This document shows, one piece after another, positions 19,069-29,193 of a DNA stretch of 64,000 nt; positions within the stretch are counted from its first letter, which is position 1; every line of letters begins with the position of its first letter. The notes below the pieces were generated by a model, which was not told the origin of the DNA, did not search any database, and saw only the letters and a list, made by a program, of their open reading frames with translations. Position numbers and translations under genes: made by a program. The stretch lies in assembly GCF_026781265.1 (NCBI RefSeq), contig NZ_JAKUVC010000010.1, positions 1 to 64,000 of the forward strand, written 5' to 3'. The DNA is from Streptococcus sanguinis. GTDB lineage: Bacteria > Bacillota > Bacilli > Lactobacillales > Streptococcaceae.

Positions 19069-19086
19069 TTCTATTTTTTTGGTATA

Positions 19087-19156
19087 ATGTCATTTTGGGG
19101 ATAAAAAATGACATTTCAGGGAAAATTTTCACTAACTCTTTCTATTTTTCTATAAT
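19087..19156 (+). promoter_or_regulatory. comC promoter with ComE direct repeats
   Basis: ComE-box copies TCATTTTGG (19090-19098) and ACATTTCAG (19111-19119) are 21 bp apart. A perfect TATAAT (19151-19156) lies about 30 bp downstream, and the -35 is poor (TTCACT). This fits a promoter driven by phosphorylated ComE. Confidence 0.85.
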
Positions 19157-19201
19157 GATAAATGTAAGGTGACTTACAAGATAAAAAGATAGGAGATAGT
19201 T

Positions 19202-19309
19202 ATGAAAATCTATTCTTTTCAAATTGCTGCAAATAGCAATTCACTTGTTCAAACCTTTTGGGATTTAAGAGGTGTTCCAAATCCATGGGGTTGGATTTTT
19301 GGAAGATAA
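19202..19309 (+). CDS. comC: Competence-stimulating peptide precursor ComC
   Basis: A 35-codon gene with AGGAG 6 nt before its ATG. Residues 21-35 are DLRGVPNPWGWIFGR, the mature pheromone of S. sanguinis. The 20-residue leader (MKIYSFQIAANSNSLVQTFW) has no Gly-Gly before the cleavage point, unlike comC of pneumococcus, so the ComAB exporter is not expected to process it in the usual way. It is the first gene of comCDE and is followed 27 bp later by comD. Confidence 0.96.
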   Translation: MKIYSFQIAANSNSLVQTFWDLRGVPNPWGWIFGR

Positions 19310-19336
19310 GAATTTTAAAGTTTAGAGGAGAAATTT

Positions 19337-20671
19337 ATGTCACTTGAAATAATTGGATTAATTATTCATCCTTTTATTAATGTAGCTTCATTTTTAGTGA
19401 TTTTATCAAAAATAACTAAAATTAAGCATACTCGCTTTTTTGTAGCTGTTTGCTTTGGTCTTGAGATTATAGTTCCGTTTATAATTGCTTTTTTAGGACA
19501 CATATTTTCATTTTCTAGCACAATTCCATCATATACACTGTCATTTTTTCTCCCTCTATTTTTAGTTTGGTATTTTTGTAGAGTTGAAAAAATTAAAAAA
19601 TATCAATCTTTCTTACTTTCCTTCTTTTTATGTCTGTCAATTGATAGTTCTACTACTTTCTTTTCAGTTATTATTTCATCTGTTTTAGGAGATGATTTTG
19701 TAGCTCAGTACATGGGCTTGTTTCTGACATGTATCAACTTAATATCCTTGTTCTTTATGGTAAAGGTTATCGATATTTTTGATTTCAGAATAGATTATCT
19801 TAAAAGAAGTTTCTTTAAATCTCAGATTCTAATGATTAGTAGTTTATATGCAATGAATTGGCTGATTTTAAATCTCTCTCACTGGATTAGTAATATAAAT
19901 CATTTCAACAGTTTTAGCAGTATGATTGCTACTATTTGTTTCTTGGCCTTTCTTTCTACCTTGGTGACATTCAAGGACAGCCGTGAGAAATACGAGAAAG
20001 AAGAGCGTTTGCGTCAAAAAGAATCTGAGCAGCTTCGACTTCAGGAATATACTGATGAAATTGTGAGATTGTACTATGAAATCAAAGGATTTCGTCATGA
20101 TTATGCTAGCATGCTGACAAGTATGCAAGTTGCTATTCAAACTGGAGATATCAAGGAAATTGAGCACATTTATCAAGAGGTCTTGGCTGATGCAAACTTG
20201 AACCTGCGTTCAGATAAATATACAGTTTTTGATTTGAATAATGTAGGAGATTCAGCTTTAAGAAGTGTCATGACTGAGACAATCTTTCAAGCGCGTGAAC
20301 ATCAGATTCAGCTGACTTTTGAAGTTAAGGATAAAGTGGAACGCCTTCCAATCAAGTTGTTAGATCTGGTCAGAATTGCTAGTATTTTATTAAATAATGC
20401 TATTGAGAGTGCCATTGACAGCCTGGAAAAAATTGTCCATGTTTCTCTGGTTCAACTGGATGATAGAACCATTTTTGTTGTTCAAAATTCTCGTAAAGAA
20501 GGAAAATTGGATTTGGAAGAACTCTATCAGCTGGAATTTTCAACTAAAGGAGAAAATAGAGGCTATGGATTGAATAACATCAAGGAAATTTTAGATAGGT
20601 ATGAATTTATCACTCTTGATACACAAATTGAGCCAAGCAATTTTACACAGATTTTAACAATTAGGAGATAG
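19337..20671 (+). CDS. comD: Competence pheromone receptor kinase ComD
   Basis: A 444-residue HPK10-type histidine kinase. The N-terminal half has about six to seven membrane helices that sense the pheromone. The phospho-acceptor His lies near residue 254 (FRHDYASML), a coiled linker (REKYEKEERLRQKESEQ) precedes it, and the ATP-binding part has NNAIESA and GYGLNNIKE. GAGGAG precedes the start. The stop is 5 bp from comE. Confidence 0.96.
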   Translation: MSLEIIGLIIHPFINVASFLVILSKITKIKHTRFFVAVCFGLEIIVPFIIAFLGHIFSFSSTIPSYTLSFFLPLFLVWYFCRVEKIKKYQSFLLSFFLCLSIDSSTTFFSVIISSVLGDDFVAQYMGLFLTCINLISLFFMVKVIDIFDFRIDYLKRSFFKSQILMISSLYAMNWLILNLSHWISNINHFNSFSSMIATICFLAFLSTLVTFKDSREKYEKEERLRQKESEQLRLQEYTDEIVRLYYEIKGFRHDYASMLTSMQVAIQTGDIKEIEHIYQEVLADANLNLRSDKYTVFDLNNVGDSALRSVMTETIFQAREHQIQLTFEVKDKVERLPIKLLDLVRIASILLNNAIESAIDSLEKIVHVSLVQLDDRTIFVVQNSRKEGKLDLEELYQLEFSTKGENRGYGLNNIKEILDRYEFITLDTQIEPSNFTQILTIRR

Positions 20672-20676
20672 AATTT

Positions 20677-21441
20677 ATGAAAGTGTTAGTTTTAGAGGAT
20701 ACCGTATCTCATCAAGTCAGGATGGAAATGACATTAGCAGAAATTGCTGAGGAACTTAGAATTGACATCCAAGTTCAGGTTACAGGAAAAATCAAAGAAT
20801 TCAAAAAATATATTGAAAATGGAGACGTTAACCAGCTTTATTTTTTGGATATTGACATTAAGGGGGAGGAAACAAAAGGGCTGGAAGTAGCTCAATTTAT
20901 CCGTCATCATAATCCTTATGCCATTATAGTTTTTGTAACTTCAAAATCTGAATTTGCTACTATGACTTTTAAATATAAAGTATCAGCACTTGATTTTATC
21001 GATAAAGATATCAACAATGATGCTTTTAAAAATAGAATCAAAGACAGTATTCTTTACACTAAGAGTACACTAATTGAAAATACCAATATGGTAGATTATT
21101 TTGAATATAGTTATCGTGGCAATGATGTTCGAATGCCTTATAACGATATTTTGTATATCGAAACGACAGGGAGCTCTCATAAACTTCGGATTGTCGGTAA
21201 AAATTTTCTCAAGGAGTTTTATGGAACGATAACAGATATTCAAGAAAAAGATCAGCAATCTAAACGATTTTTTTCACCACATAAATCTTATCTGGTTAAT
21301 ATTGGCAACATTGTTGATTATGACAAGAAAAATCGAGAAATTATTTTTTACGAAAATCATCGCTGTCCGGTCACTCGTTTAAGAGTGAAGTATCTGAAAG
21401 ATATTTTCGAAAATAAAGGGAAAAGAGTTGACAAAGCTTAA
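20677..21441 (+). CDS. comE: Competence response regulator ComE
   Basis: Response regulator that, once phosphorylated by ComD, activates comCDE, comX and other early genes. The receiver domain has Asp58 (YFLDIDI) and the C-terminal LytTR domain (NDILYIETTGSSHKL... FFSPHKSYLVNI) binds direct repeats. It has 254 residues. The last codons of the gene contain the -35 TTGACA of the next tRNA promoter. Confidence 0.96.
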   Translation: MKVLVLEDTVSHQVRMEMTLAEIAEELRIDIQVQVTGKIKEFKKYIENGDVNQLYFLDIDIKGEETKGLEVAQFIRHHNPYAIIVFVTSKSEFATMTFKYKVSALDFIDKDINNDAFKNRIKDSILYTKSTLIENTNMVDYFEYSYRGNDVRMPYNDILYIETTGSSHKLRIVGKNFLKEFYGTITDIQEKDQQSKRFFSPHKSYLVNIGNIVDYDKKNREIIFYENHRCPVTRLRVKYLKDIFENKGKRVDKA

Positions 21442-21455
21442 AAACCTGATATAAT
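21428..21455 (+). promoter_or_regulatory. Promoter of the right tRNA-Glu/tRNA-Asn operon, starting inside comE
   Basis: TTGACA (21428-21433), 16 bp and TATAAT (21450-21455). The -35 lies inside the last comE codons (VDKA). It nearly duplicates the promoter at 986-1013. Confidence 0.85.
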
Positions 21456-21486
21456 GGAATATGTTCTGAAATAGAGCATACCATAT

Positions 21487-21558
21487 GGTCCGTTGGTCAA
21501 GGGGTTAAGACACCGCCTTTTCACGGCGGTAACACGGGTTCGAATCCCGTACGGACTA
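21487..21558 (+). tRNA. tRNA-Glu (TTC)
   Basis: A 72-nt tRNA, anticodon TTC, identical to the copy at 885-956. Confidence 0.97.
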
Positions 21559-21563
21559 TATTA

Positions 21564-21637
21564 TCCGGCATAGCTCAGTTGGTAGTAGCGCATGACTGTT
21601 AATCATGATGTCGTAGGTTCGAGTCCTACTGCCGGAG
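21564..21637 (+). tRNA. tRNA-Asn (GTT)
   Basis: A 74-nt tRNA, anticodon GTT, acceptor stem TCCGGCA/TGCCGGA. It differs from the left copy (806-879) only by a C-G to G-C swap of pair 5-68, which preserves the stem. Confidence 0.97.
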
Positions 21638-21643
21638 CTAGAG

Positions 21644-21668
21644 ACACTCCTAGTGGGTGTTTTTTTTT
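21644..21668 (+). terminator. Terminator of the right tRNA pair
   Basis: ACACTC pairs with GGGTGT around a 5-nt loop, followed by eight T. Confidence 0.8.
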
Positions 21669-21680
21669 ATTGTTTAAGAA

Positions 21681-21714
21681 AAGGCCTTCACTAGCATTTT
21701 AATGAAGAGCCTTA
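21681..21714 (-). terminator. Terminator of the YfhO-family gene
   Basis: On the minus strand AAGGCTCTTCA pairs, with one bulge, with TGAAGGCCTT, followed by TTCTT. It lies just after the stop of the minus-strand gene. Confidence 0.55.
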
Positions 21715-21726
21715 TTTTTTATATAT

Positions 21727-24312
21727 TTATATTCTCTGTCGTTTTCTATGTAGAAAATTATAGCAAACAAATAAGATTATGCCAGATATGAAGGCAATGC
21801 CACCTTCTTTTAGTCCATTAGGAATGAAAGTGAGAACAACATTTCCTTCTCCTTTTTTCACATCCAATTTCATAAAGCCGTTTTGAGCTCGTTTTAGTGT
21901 GACAGGCTTCCCGTTAAGAGTGGCTGACCATCCCTTATCATAAGGAATGGTAAAGAATAATGAAGTATCCTTTTCCGCTCTATAGTTTGTTTTTACTGTG
22001 TTTAAATCAGTATTTGTGGAAACGGGCTGTTCTTTTAATTTTTGAATGACATTTTGATATTGCTCAGTATTAACGGCAAAAAATTCTGGTGTATCAAATG
22101 AAACTGTTGAATTGTCTGGGAATGTAAAGCGAATAGATACTGTTTGACTTTGACTGAAATAGCCAGCATTAAAGAAAGGAAAAACATTATTAGTTGTATA
22201 ACGTTCTGTAAAGTTATTGACAGTAATGTCAATATCTGTCTGATCATCATTACTAAAATCAATCCCAGCAACATTAACATATAGTTGACTGTTAGCAGGT
22301 ACATTGACAGTATAGATTACACTAGCAAAGCTTGTATTATGTTCTCTGTCAACATCCACAGTCACTCTGTTGCCAATTTGCTTGACATTTTCATTAGTAG
22401 TTATAGCATCTACTTTATCATAATATTTAAAATCAAAGCCAGTCAATTGATTCAAAAATTCTGTCTGATTATCTAAAGTCAAATTTGTAAACTTGACATC
22501 CTGGTAAACATCATTGGTCAGAAAAGCTAAACCAAGTGCAGCATCATTTTGATAGAGAGACATTTCTTTTTCACTTTTCTCAGGAAGAAAACCAAATTTT
22601 TGAGGATCTGTTTCAGATAGATTGTAGCGAACACCAAAAATACTGTCCATTAAAATACTGTTGTTTTGATAACGAAGATTCAGATTTGTTCCTGCTGATT
22701 TAAAACCAAGTTTATCTAAAGTAGAACTTGCCTGAGTATTTCGAACAGATGAGAACTGGGAAATTCCATTGTAGTTGAATTTCATACTGTCATTTCCTGT
22801 TTGTGGATTCAATCTTTCAGTTCTAAAAAAGTCAATATTTTCCTTTTTGGAATAATTGACAAGCTTGTCAATCTCGTCAAGGTGACTAGAATAAGATGAA
22901 CGAGTGGCAAATACCCATTCTTTAGCAATTCCTCCAACTTGATAATAGGAATTAAGCGACAGTTCAAAAATAACAAAGAAGAGCAAGACAGGGAGAATGA
23001 TTTTTGGTTGAATAGAAGATTTTGCTAAGACAAAGCTAATCAAGAGATAAGCCAGCAGAAATTCTAATGTTAGAATATAATTCTCAGGACCCAAAAAGTC
23101 ATAATGTTTTCTCTGAATAAAAGTAATAATAAATCCAAGGCTGAGCAAAGTGAAACTAATGGCAACATTCATTAATTTCACGTCTTTCCAACGATTTAAA
23201 GTCTCAGCAGCCATATAGATAACTACCAGAGAAAATAGCCAAGAATAACGGTGAAGAAACATGTTCGGAGCATGCATTCCCTGCCAAAGTAAGTCTAAAT
23301 ATTGAAGATAAAAACTAGCTATGAAAATTGCAATGAGTAAAAAGTAGCAAAGTTTCACGTGAAACTTAACAGATTTTAAGTTGAAAAATAAGATAGCCAG
23401 AATCAAGGGGAAGGTGCCGACATAAATCATAGGGATAGAACCATACTTGGTTGTATCAAAACTGCCAATAAAATTTTTAGCAAACACATCTAAGAACCAA
23501 CTTTTTTCTGTCAACAAAGAAGAAACTTTTGTTAAGGTTTCACCATGAGTACTTATGTCTAGGTAAGTTGGCAGAATCATGATTAGGCTAGTCAGACTTG
23601 CTAAAGCAGATACAACTGTAAAGTCAAGTACGCTTTTAATTCTATTTTTGAAATCCCAAGATAATTGAAGAAGGTACCAAAAGACCAAAAAGATTGCCAT
23701 CATATATCCAAAATAATAATTTTGGATGAAGAGAATTGACAGTGTTGTAAAGTATAGTACTCTTCCTTTTCCAGTTATCAATCTATGTAAACCTAGCACT
23801 ATCAAAGGTGCAAGGATAAACACATCCAGCCAGGTTTTTATTTCCAATTGACTGACTGAAAAACTCATTAAAGAAAATGAAGTTGAAAGAGTGATGATGA
23901 GTAAAGCTGGAATCTTTTTGAATATTCCTTTGATGCTGATAAAGGTTGAGAGTCCAATCAATCCAAACTTGATTAAGGTAAATAGATAGACGGCATCTGG
24001 CATTGATTTTAAATCAAAGAAATAAACTAAGGGAGATAAGAAGCTACCTAAATAATAACTGGATAAAGCATAGAAATTCTGCCCAAGTCCGCTAGAGAAA
24101 GTATAGAAAATACTATCTGTGCCATGGAGGATATTTCTTAGGTTAGTGTCAAAAATGACATATTGATGAAAACCGTCACCAAGCAAGGGAGACGTTTCGC
24201 TATTCCAGTAAATTCCATACATCAAGTAGACAAAGAACATGATGAAAAATGGAAGAAAGAAGGCACAAAAATAAGGCCAATTTTTTTTAAAATATTCTTT
24301 AATGTAATTCAT
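21727..24312 (-). CDS. YfhO family polytopic membrane protein
   Basis: 861 residues. It has a signal-like first helix, about a dozen membrane segments over the first 480 residues, a long extracytoplasmic part (about 480-825) and one last helix (GGIAFISGIILFVCYNFLH) before a basic tail. B. subtilis YfhO glycosylates lipoteichoic acid, and the GT-C-like layout fits a role in glycosyl transfer at the cell surface. The exact substrate here is unknown. The gene carries a perfect parS core (23351-23366). Confidence 0.8.
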   Translation of the reverse strand: MNYIKEYFKKNWPYFCAFFLPFFIMFFVYLMYGIYWNSETSPLLGDGFHQYVIFDTNLRNILHGTDSIFYTFSSGLGQNFYALSSYYLGSFLSPLVYFFDLKSMPDAVYLFTLIKFGLIGLSTFISIKGIFKKIPALLIITLSTSFSLMSFSVSQLEIKTWLDVFILAPLIVLGLHRLITGKGRVLYFTTLSILFIQNYYFGYMMAIFLVFWYLLQLSWDFKNRIKSVLDFTVVSALASLTSLIMILPTYLDISTHGETLTKVSSLLTEKSWFLDVFAKNFIGSFDTTKYGSIPMIYVGTFPLILAILFFNLKSVKFHVKLCYFLLIAIFIASFYLQYLDLLWQGMHAPNMFLHRYSWLFSLVVIYMAAETLNRWKDVKLMNVAISFTLLSLGFIITFIQRKHYDFLGPENYILTLEFLLAYLLISFVLAKSSIQPKIILPVLLFFVIFELSLNSYYQVGGIAKEWVFATRSSYSSHLDEIDKLVNYSKKENIDFFRTERLNPQTGNDSMKFNYNGISQFSSVRNTQASSTLDKLGFKSAGTNLNLRYQNNSILMDSIFGVRYNLSETDPQKFGFLPEKSEKEMSLYQNDAALGLAFLTNDVYQDVKFTNLTLDNQTEFLNQLTGFDFKYYDKVDAITTNENVKQIGNRVTVDVDREHNTSFASVIYTVNVPANSQLYVNVAGIDFSNDDQTDIDITVNNFTERYTTNNVFPFFNAGYFSQSQTVSIRFTFPDNSTVSFDTPEFFAVNTEQYQNVIQKLKEQPVSTNTDLNTVKTNYRAEKDTSLFFTIPYDKGWSATLNGKPVTLKRAQNGFMKLDVKKGEGNVVLTFIPNGLKEGGIAFISGIILFVCYNFLHRKRQRI
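23351..23366. promoter_or_regulatory. parS site
   Basis: AGTTTCACGTGAAACT is a perfect 16-bp palindrome containing the parS core GTTTCACGTGAAAC. It lies about 7 kb from oriC, inside the yfhO-like gene. Confidence 0.85.
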
Positions 24313-24327
24313 ATTTCTTATATAGAA

Positions 24328-24355
24328 AGAGGCAGAAACGTTGTTTCATGCCTCT
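24328..24355 (-). terminator. Terminator of the ABC-F gene
   Basis: AGAGGC-ATGAAAC and GTTTC-T-GCCTCT pair on the minus strand, with a TTTCTATAT tail, between the ABC-F gene and the YfhO-like gene. Confidence 0.65.
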
Positions 24356-24387
24356 GTAAAGCTTTGTAAATATAAGTTGACAAGGAA

Positions 24388-26010
24388 TTAATCTTTCCAA
24401 AGTTCCTTGACTTTTGCCTGAACTTCTTGATTTTCCAAGAATTCATCATAGGTTTCGTCAATGCGGTCAATGACACCGTTTTTAGATAAGACAATGATAT
24501 GGTTGGCCAAGGTTTGAATAAATTCATGGTCGTGACTGGCAAAAATAATGGATCCTTTGAAGTTTTTCAATCCATCATTTAAGCTGGAGATTGATTCCAA
24601 ATCTAAGTGATTGGTTGGGTCGTCTAAGACTAAAACGTTGGATTTAAGCAACATCAACTTAGATAACATAACCCGAACTTTTTCTCCTCCTGACAAGACA
24701 TTGACAGACTTGTTAACCTCATCTCCAGAGAAAAGCATGCGCCCAAGGAATCCTCGAAGGAAGGTGTTGTCATCCTCTTCTTTGCTAGCAAATTGTCGTA
24801 GCCAGTCAAGGATTGACTCGCCACCAGCAAAGTCACGAGAATTATCTTTTGGCAGATAAGATTGACTGGTTGTGACACCCCACTTGACAGTTCCTTCATA
24901 CTCAATATCACCCATTAAGGCACGAATCAAAGCTGTTGTTTGGATGTCGTTTTGGCCAATCAAAGCTGTTTTATCGCCAGGACGTAAAATGAAGTTAATA
25001 TTATCAAGAATAGTTTCTCCGTCTATCTTGACAGAAAGGTTTTCCACTGTCAAGAGATCATTACCGATTTCACGTTCTGCTTTAAAGCTGATAAATGGGT
25101 ATTTACGGCTAGATGGAACAATTTCTTCTAACTCAATCTTGTCAAGCATCTTTTTACGAGAAGTTGCTTGTTTTGATTTTGAAGCATTGGCAGAAAAGCG
25201 AGCAACAAATTCTTGAAGTTGCTTGATTTTTTCTTCTGCTTTGGCATTTCGGTCAGCTAGAAGCTTAGCCGCTAGTTCGCTTGATTCTTTCCAGAAATCA
25301 TAGTTTCCGACATAGAGTTTGATTTTTCCAAAGTCAAGGTCGGCCATATGAGTGCAGACTTTATTCAAAAAGTGACGGTCGTGGGATACAACAATAACTG
25401 TATTGTCAAAATTGATAAGAAAGTCTTCCAACCAAGTAATAGACTGAATATCCAAACCGTTAGTTGGCTCGTCCAGAAGTAAGACATCAGGTTTACCAAA
25501 AAGGGCTTTAGCTAAGAGTACCTTAACCTTGTCTCCGTTAGAGAGCTCGCTCATATTTTGGTAGTGAAGATCTTCCGGAATATTGAGATTTTGCAATAAT
25601 TGAGAGGCTTCACTTTCAGCTTCCCAGCCACCTAGTTCAGCAAACTCTCCCTCAAGCTCGGCCGCACGTACACCATTTTCATCAGAAAAATCAGGCTTCA
25701 TATAAATAGCATCTTTTTCTTTCATGATGTTGTAGAGATGCTCATTTCCCATGATTACAACATCAATAGCCCGTTCTTCTTCATAGTCAAAGTGGTTCTG
25801 GCGAAGGACTGAAAGACGTTCATTTGGTCCTAGAGAAATGTGGCCTGTTGTTGGCTCGATATCACCAGCTAAAATTTTTAAAAAGGTTGATTTTCCAGCG
25901 CCGTTAGCTCCAATCAATCCATAAGTATTTCCTTCTGTAAATTTGATGTTGACTTCATCAAACAATTTTCGGTCACTGAAACGCAGTGATACATCTGATA
26001 CTGTAAGCAA
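24388..26010 (-). CDS. ABC-F family ATPase (YkpA/YbiT type)
   Basis: A 540-residue tandem ABC protein without membrane helices, of the class that acts on ribosomes. The first ATPase domain has Walker A GANGAGKST, signature LSNGDK and LLLDEPTNGLD. The linker is charged (SKSKQATSRKKMLDKI). The second domain has a good LSGGEK signature, but its Walker A is GQNDIQTT, with no Gly-Lys pair, and its Walker B ends LVLDDPTNHLD with Asp where the catalytic Glu normally is. The overall match is to B. subtilis YkpA. Confidence 0.88.
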   Translation of the reverse strand: MLTVSDVSLRFSDRKLFDEVNIKFTEGNTYGLIGANGAGKSTFLKILAGDIEPTTGHISLGPNERLSVLRQNHFDYEEERAIDVVIMGNEHLYNIMKEKDAIYMKPDFSDENGVRAAELEGEFAELGGWEAESEASQLLQNLNIPEDLHYQNMSELSNGDKVKVLLAKALFGKPDVLLLDEPTNGLDIQSITWLEDFLINFDNTVIVVSHDRHFLNKVCTHMADLDFGKIKLYVGNYDFWKESSELAAKLLADRNAKAEEKIKQLQEFVARFSANASKSKQATSRKKMLDKIELEEIVPSSRKYPFISFKAEREIGNDLLTVENLSVKIDGETILDNINFILRPGDKTALIGQNDIQTTALIRALMGDIEYEGTVKWGVTTSQSYLPKDNSRDFAGGESILDWLRQFASKEEDDNTFLRGFLGRMLFSGDEVNKSVNVLSGGEKVRVMLSKLMLLKSNVLVLDDPTNHLDLESISSLNDGLKNFKGSIIFASHDHEFIQTLANHIIVLSKNGVIDRIDETYDEFLENQEVQAKVKELWKD

Positions 26011-26300
26011 TGTCTTTCTCCTATATATATAATCTTCTTCATTTTACTAGAAAACAGAACTTTTTTCAAATAATTCTGAGATAAAAAGTAAAAAACGAAG
26101 CCAAAAGAAAAAAGGAGAATAGAATGAACTAAGACTTTTAGGTTTTCTAGCCAGAATAGTTCGTCAATTAAGTTTACAAATACTGTAAAGGTATGTCAAT
26201 TAAGCTGTAAAAACTGGATTTTTTGCTTTTTTCTAGAAACTTCTTTCTCATTTTCATTGAAAATGATATAATGAACTCATTATAAATTGAGGAGTAATAA
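26011..26300. other. Divergent spacer between the ABC-F gene and trpS
   Basis: These 290 bp hold the trpS promoter (26267-26272), two 10-bp GTCAATTAAG repeats 32 bp apart (26164-26173, 26196-26205) interleaved with TTTACA/TGTAAA motifs, and a good ribosome site before a two-codon ORF ATGAACTAA (26124-26132). No T-box features are seen. Confidence 0.6.
26267..26294 (+). promoter_or_regulatory. trpS extended -10 promoter and ribosome site
   Basis: TGATATAAT gives an extended -10 (26267-26272). GAGGAG at 26289-26294 is 6 nt before the trpS ATG. Confidence 0.7.
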
Positions 26301-27326
26301 ATGACTAAACCAATTATTTTAACAGGAGATCGTCCGACAGGAAAATTGCATATTGGTCATTATGTAGGAAGTTTACGGAACCGCGTGCTTTTGCAGGATC
26401 AGGGTAAGTATGAGATGTTCGTATTTTTGGCTGATCAGCAAGCTTTGACAGATCATGCAAAGGACCCTCAGACAATTGTTGAGTCCATTGGGAATGTAGC
26501 TTTGGATTATCTAGCGGCTGGATTGGATCCTGAAAAGGTGACTATTTTTATTCAAAGTCAGATTCCTGAGTTGGCAGAGTTGTCAATGTATTACATGAAT
26601 TTGGTATCATTGGCTCGTCTTGAGCGTAATCCTACTGTAAAGACTGAGATTGCTCAAAAAGGATTTGGTGAAAGTTTGCCGACTGGATTTTTAGTTTATC
26701 CAATTTCTCAGGCAGCTGATATTACTGCTTTCAAGGCTAATTTTGTACCAGTAGGACATGATCAAAAGCCTATGATTGAGCAGACTCGGGAGATTGTCCG
26801 TTCCTTTAACAACGCTTATCAGACTGATGTTTTGGTAGAGCCTGAAGGAATCTATCCTGAAAATGAAGCAGCTGGACGTTTGCCTGGATTGGATGGCAAT
26901 GCTAAGATGTCTAAGTCTCTCAATAACGGCATTTATTTGGCAGATGATATGGATATTCTGCAAAAGAAAGTTATGAGCATGTATACAGATCCTAATCATA
27001 TCAGAGTGGAAGATCCTGGAAAAGTCGAGGGCAATATGGTCTTTCATTACCTGGATATTTTTGGGCGCTCGGAAGATGCTGCGGATATTGCTGCAATGAA
27101 AGAGCATTATCAAAGAGGCGGTCTGGGAGATGTCAAAACCAAACGCTATCTGTTAGAAATTTTAGAGCGAGAGTTAGGTCCGATTCGTGAGCGTCGTGTG
27201 GAGTTTGCTAAAGACATGGAACAGGTCTATCAGATGCTGCAAGAAGGATGCGATAAGGCCCGTCAGACTGCCGCTCAGACTCTTTCGGAAGTGAAGTCTG
27301 CGATGGGGATTAATTATTTTAAATAA
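26301..27326 (+). CDS. trpS: Tryptophanyl-tRNA synthetase
   Basis: Class I synthetase charging tRNA-Trp. It has 341 residues, with the HIGH motif as HIGH in [11 protein letters not shown], the KMSKS loop AKMSKSLNN, and the family features DQQALTDH and [17 protein letters not shown]. It is a single-gene unit with its own promoter and terminator. Confidence 0.97.
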   Translation: MTKPIILTGDRPTGKLHIGHYVGSLRNRVLLQDQGKYEMFVFLADQQALTDHAKDPQTIVESIGNVALDYLAAGLDPEKVTIFIQSQIPELAELSMYYMNLVSLARLERNPTVKTEIAQKGFGESLPTGFLVYPISQAADITAFKANFVPVGHDQKPMIEQTREIVRSFNNAYQTDVLVEPEGIYPENEAAGRLPGLDGNAKMSKSLNNGIYLADDMDILQKKVMSMYTDPNHIRVEDPGKVEGNMVFHYLDIFGRSEDAADIAAMKEHYQRGGLGDVKTKRYLLEILERELGPIRERRVEFAKDMEQVYQMLQEGCDKARQTAAQTLSEVKSAMGINYFK

Positions 27327-27350
27327 CGAACATTATTGATTATAAATCAT

Positions 27351-27397
27351 AAAAACTATCGTTTTTAGTTTCAAAAATGATGGTTTTTATTTTTTGT
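27351..27397 (+). terminator. Terminator of trpS
   Basis: AAAAACTATC (27351-27360) pairs with GATGGTTTTT (27379-27388), followed by ATTTTTT. The loop is long (18 nt). Confidence 0.6.
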
Positions 27398-27407
27398 GTA
27401 ATAATGA

Positions 27408-29013
<1,606 letters not shown>

Positions 29014-29023
29014 AAAATAAAAC

Positions 29024-29053
29024 GAGGTCGGGAATTTTTCCTAACCTCTTTTT
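29024..29053 (+). terminator. Terminator of guaB
   Basis: GAGGTCGGGAA pairs imperfectly with TTCCTAACCTC, followed by TTTTT, 10 bp after the guaB stop. Confidence 0.75.
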
Positions 29054-29193
29054 AAATTTACGATTTAAATTGACATACTTTTACAATTTAAAAGGCTATA
29101 AAAGCTTTTCTAACAACAATTCGATATAATTCGTTTACACTATAAGCAATATTTTGTAAATGAAATTTACAAAAACGTAAATCTCATGTAATG

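Noticed and set aside
26011..26300. T-box riboswitch before trpS
   Set aside because: No T-box sequence (AGGGTGGNACCGCG type) or antiterminator is present.
29155..29171. Exact GlnR consensus match
   Set aside because: It lies between the 3' ends of two converging genes, so it cannot act as a usual promoter operator.
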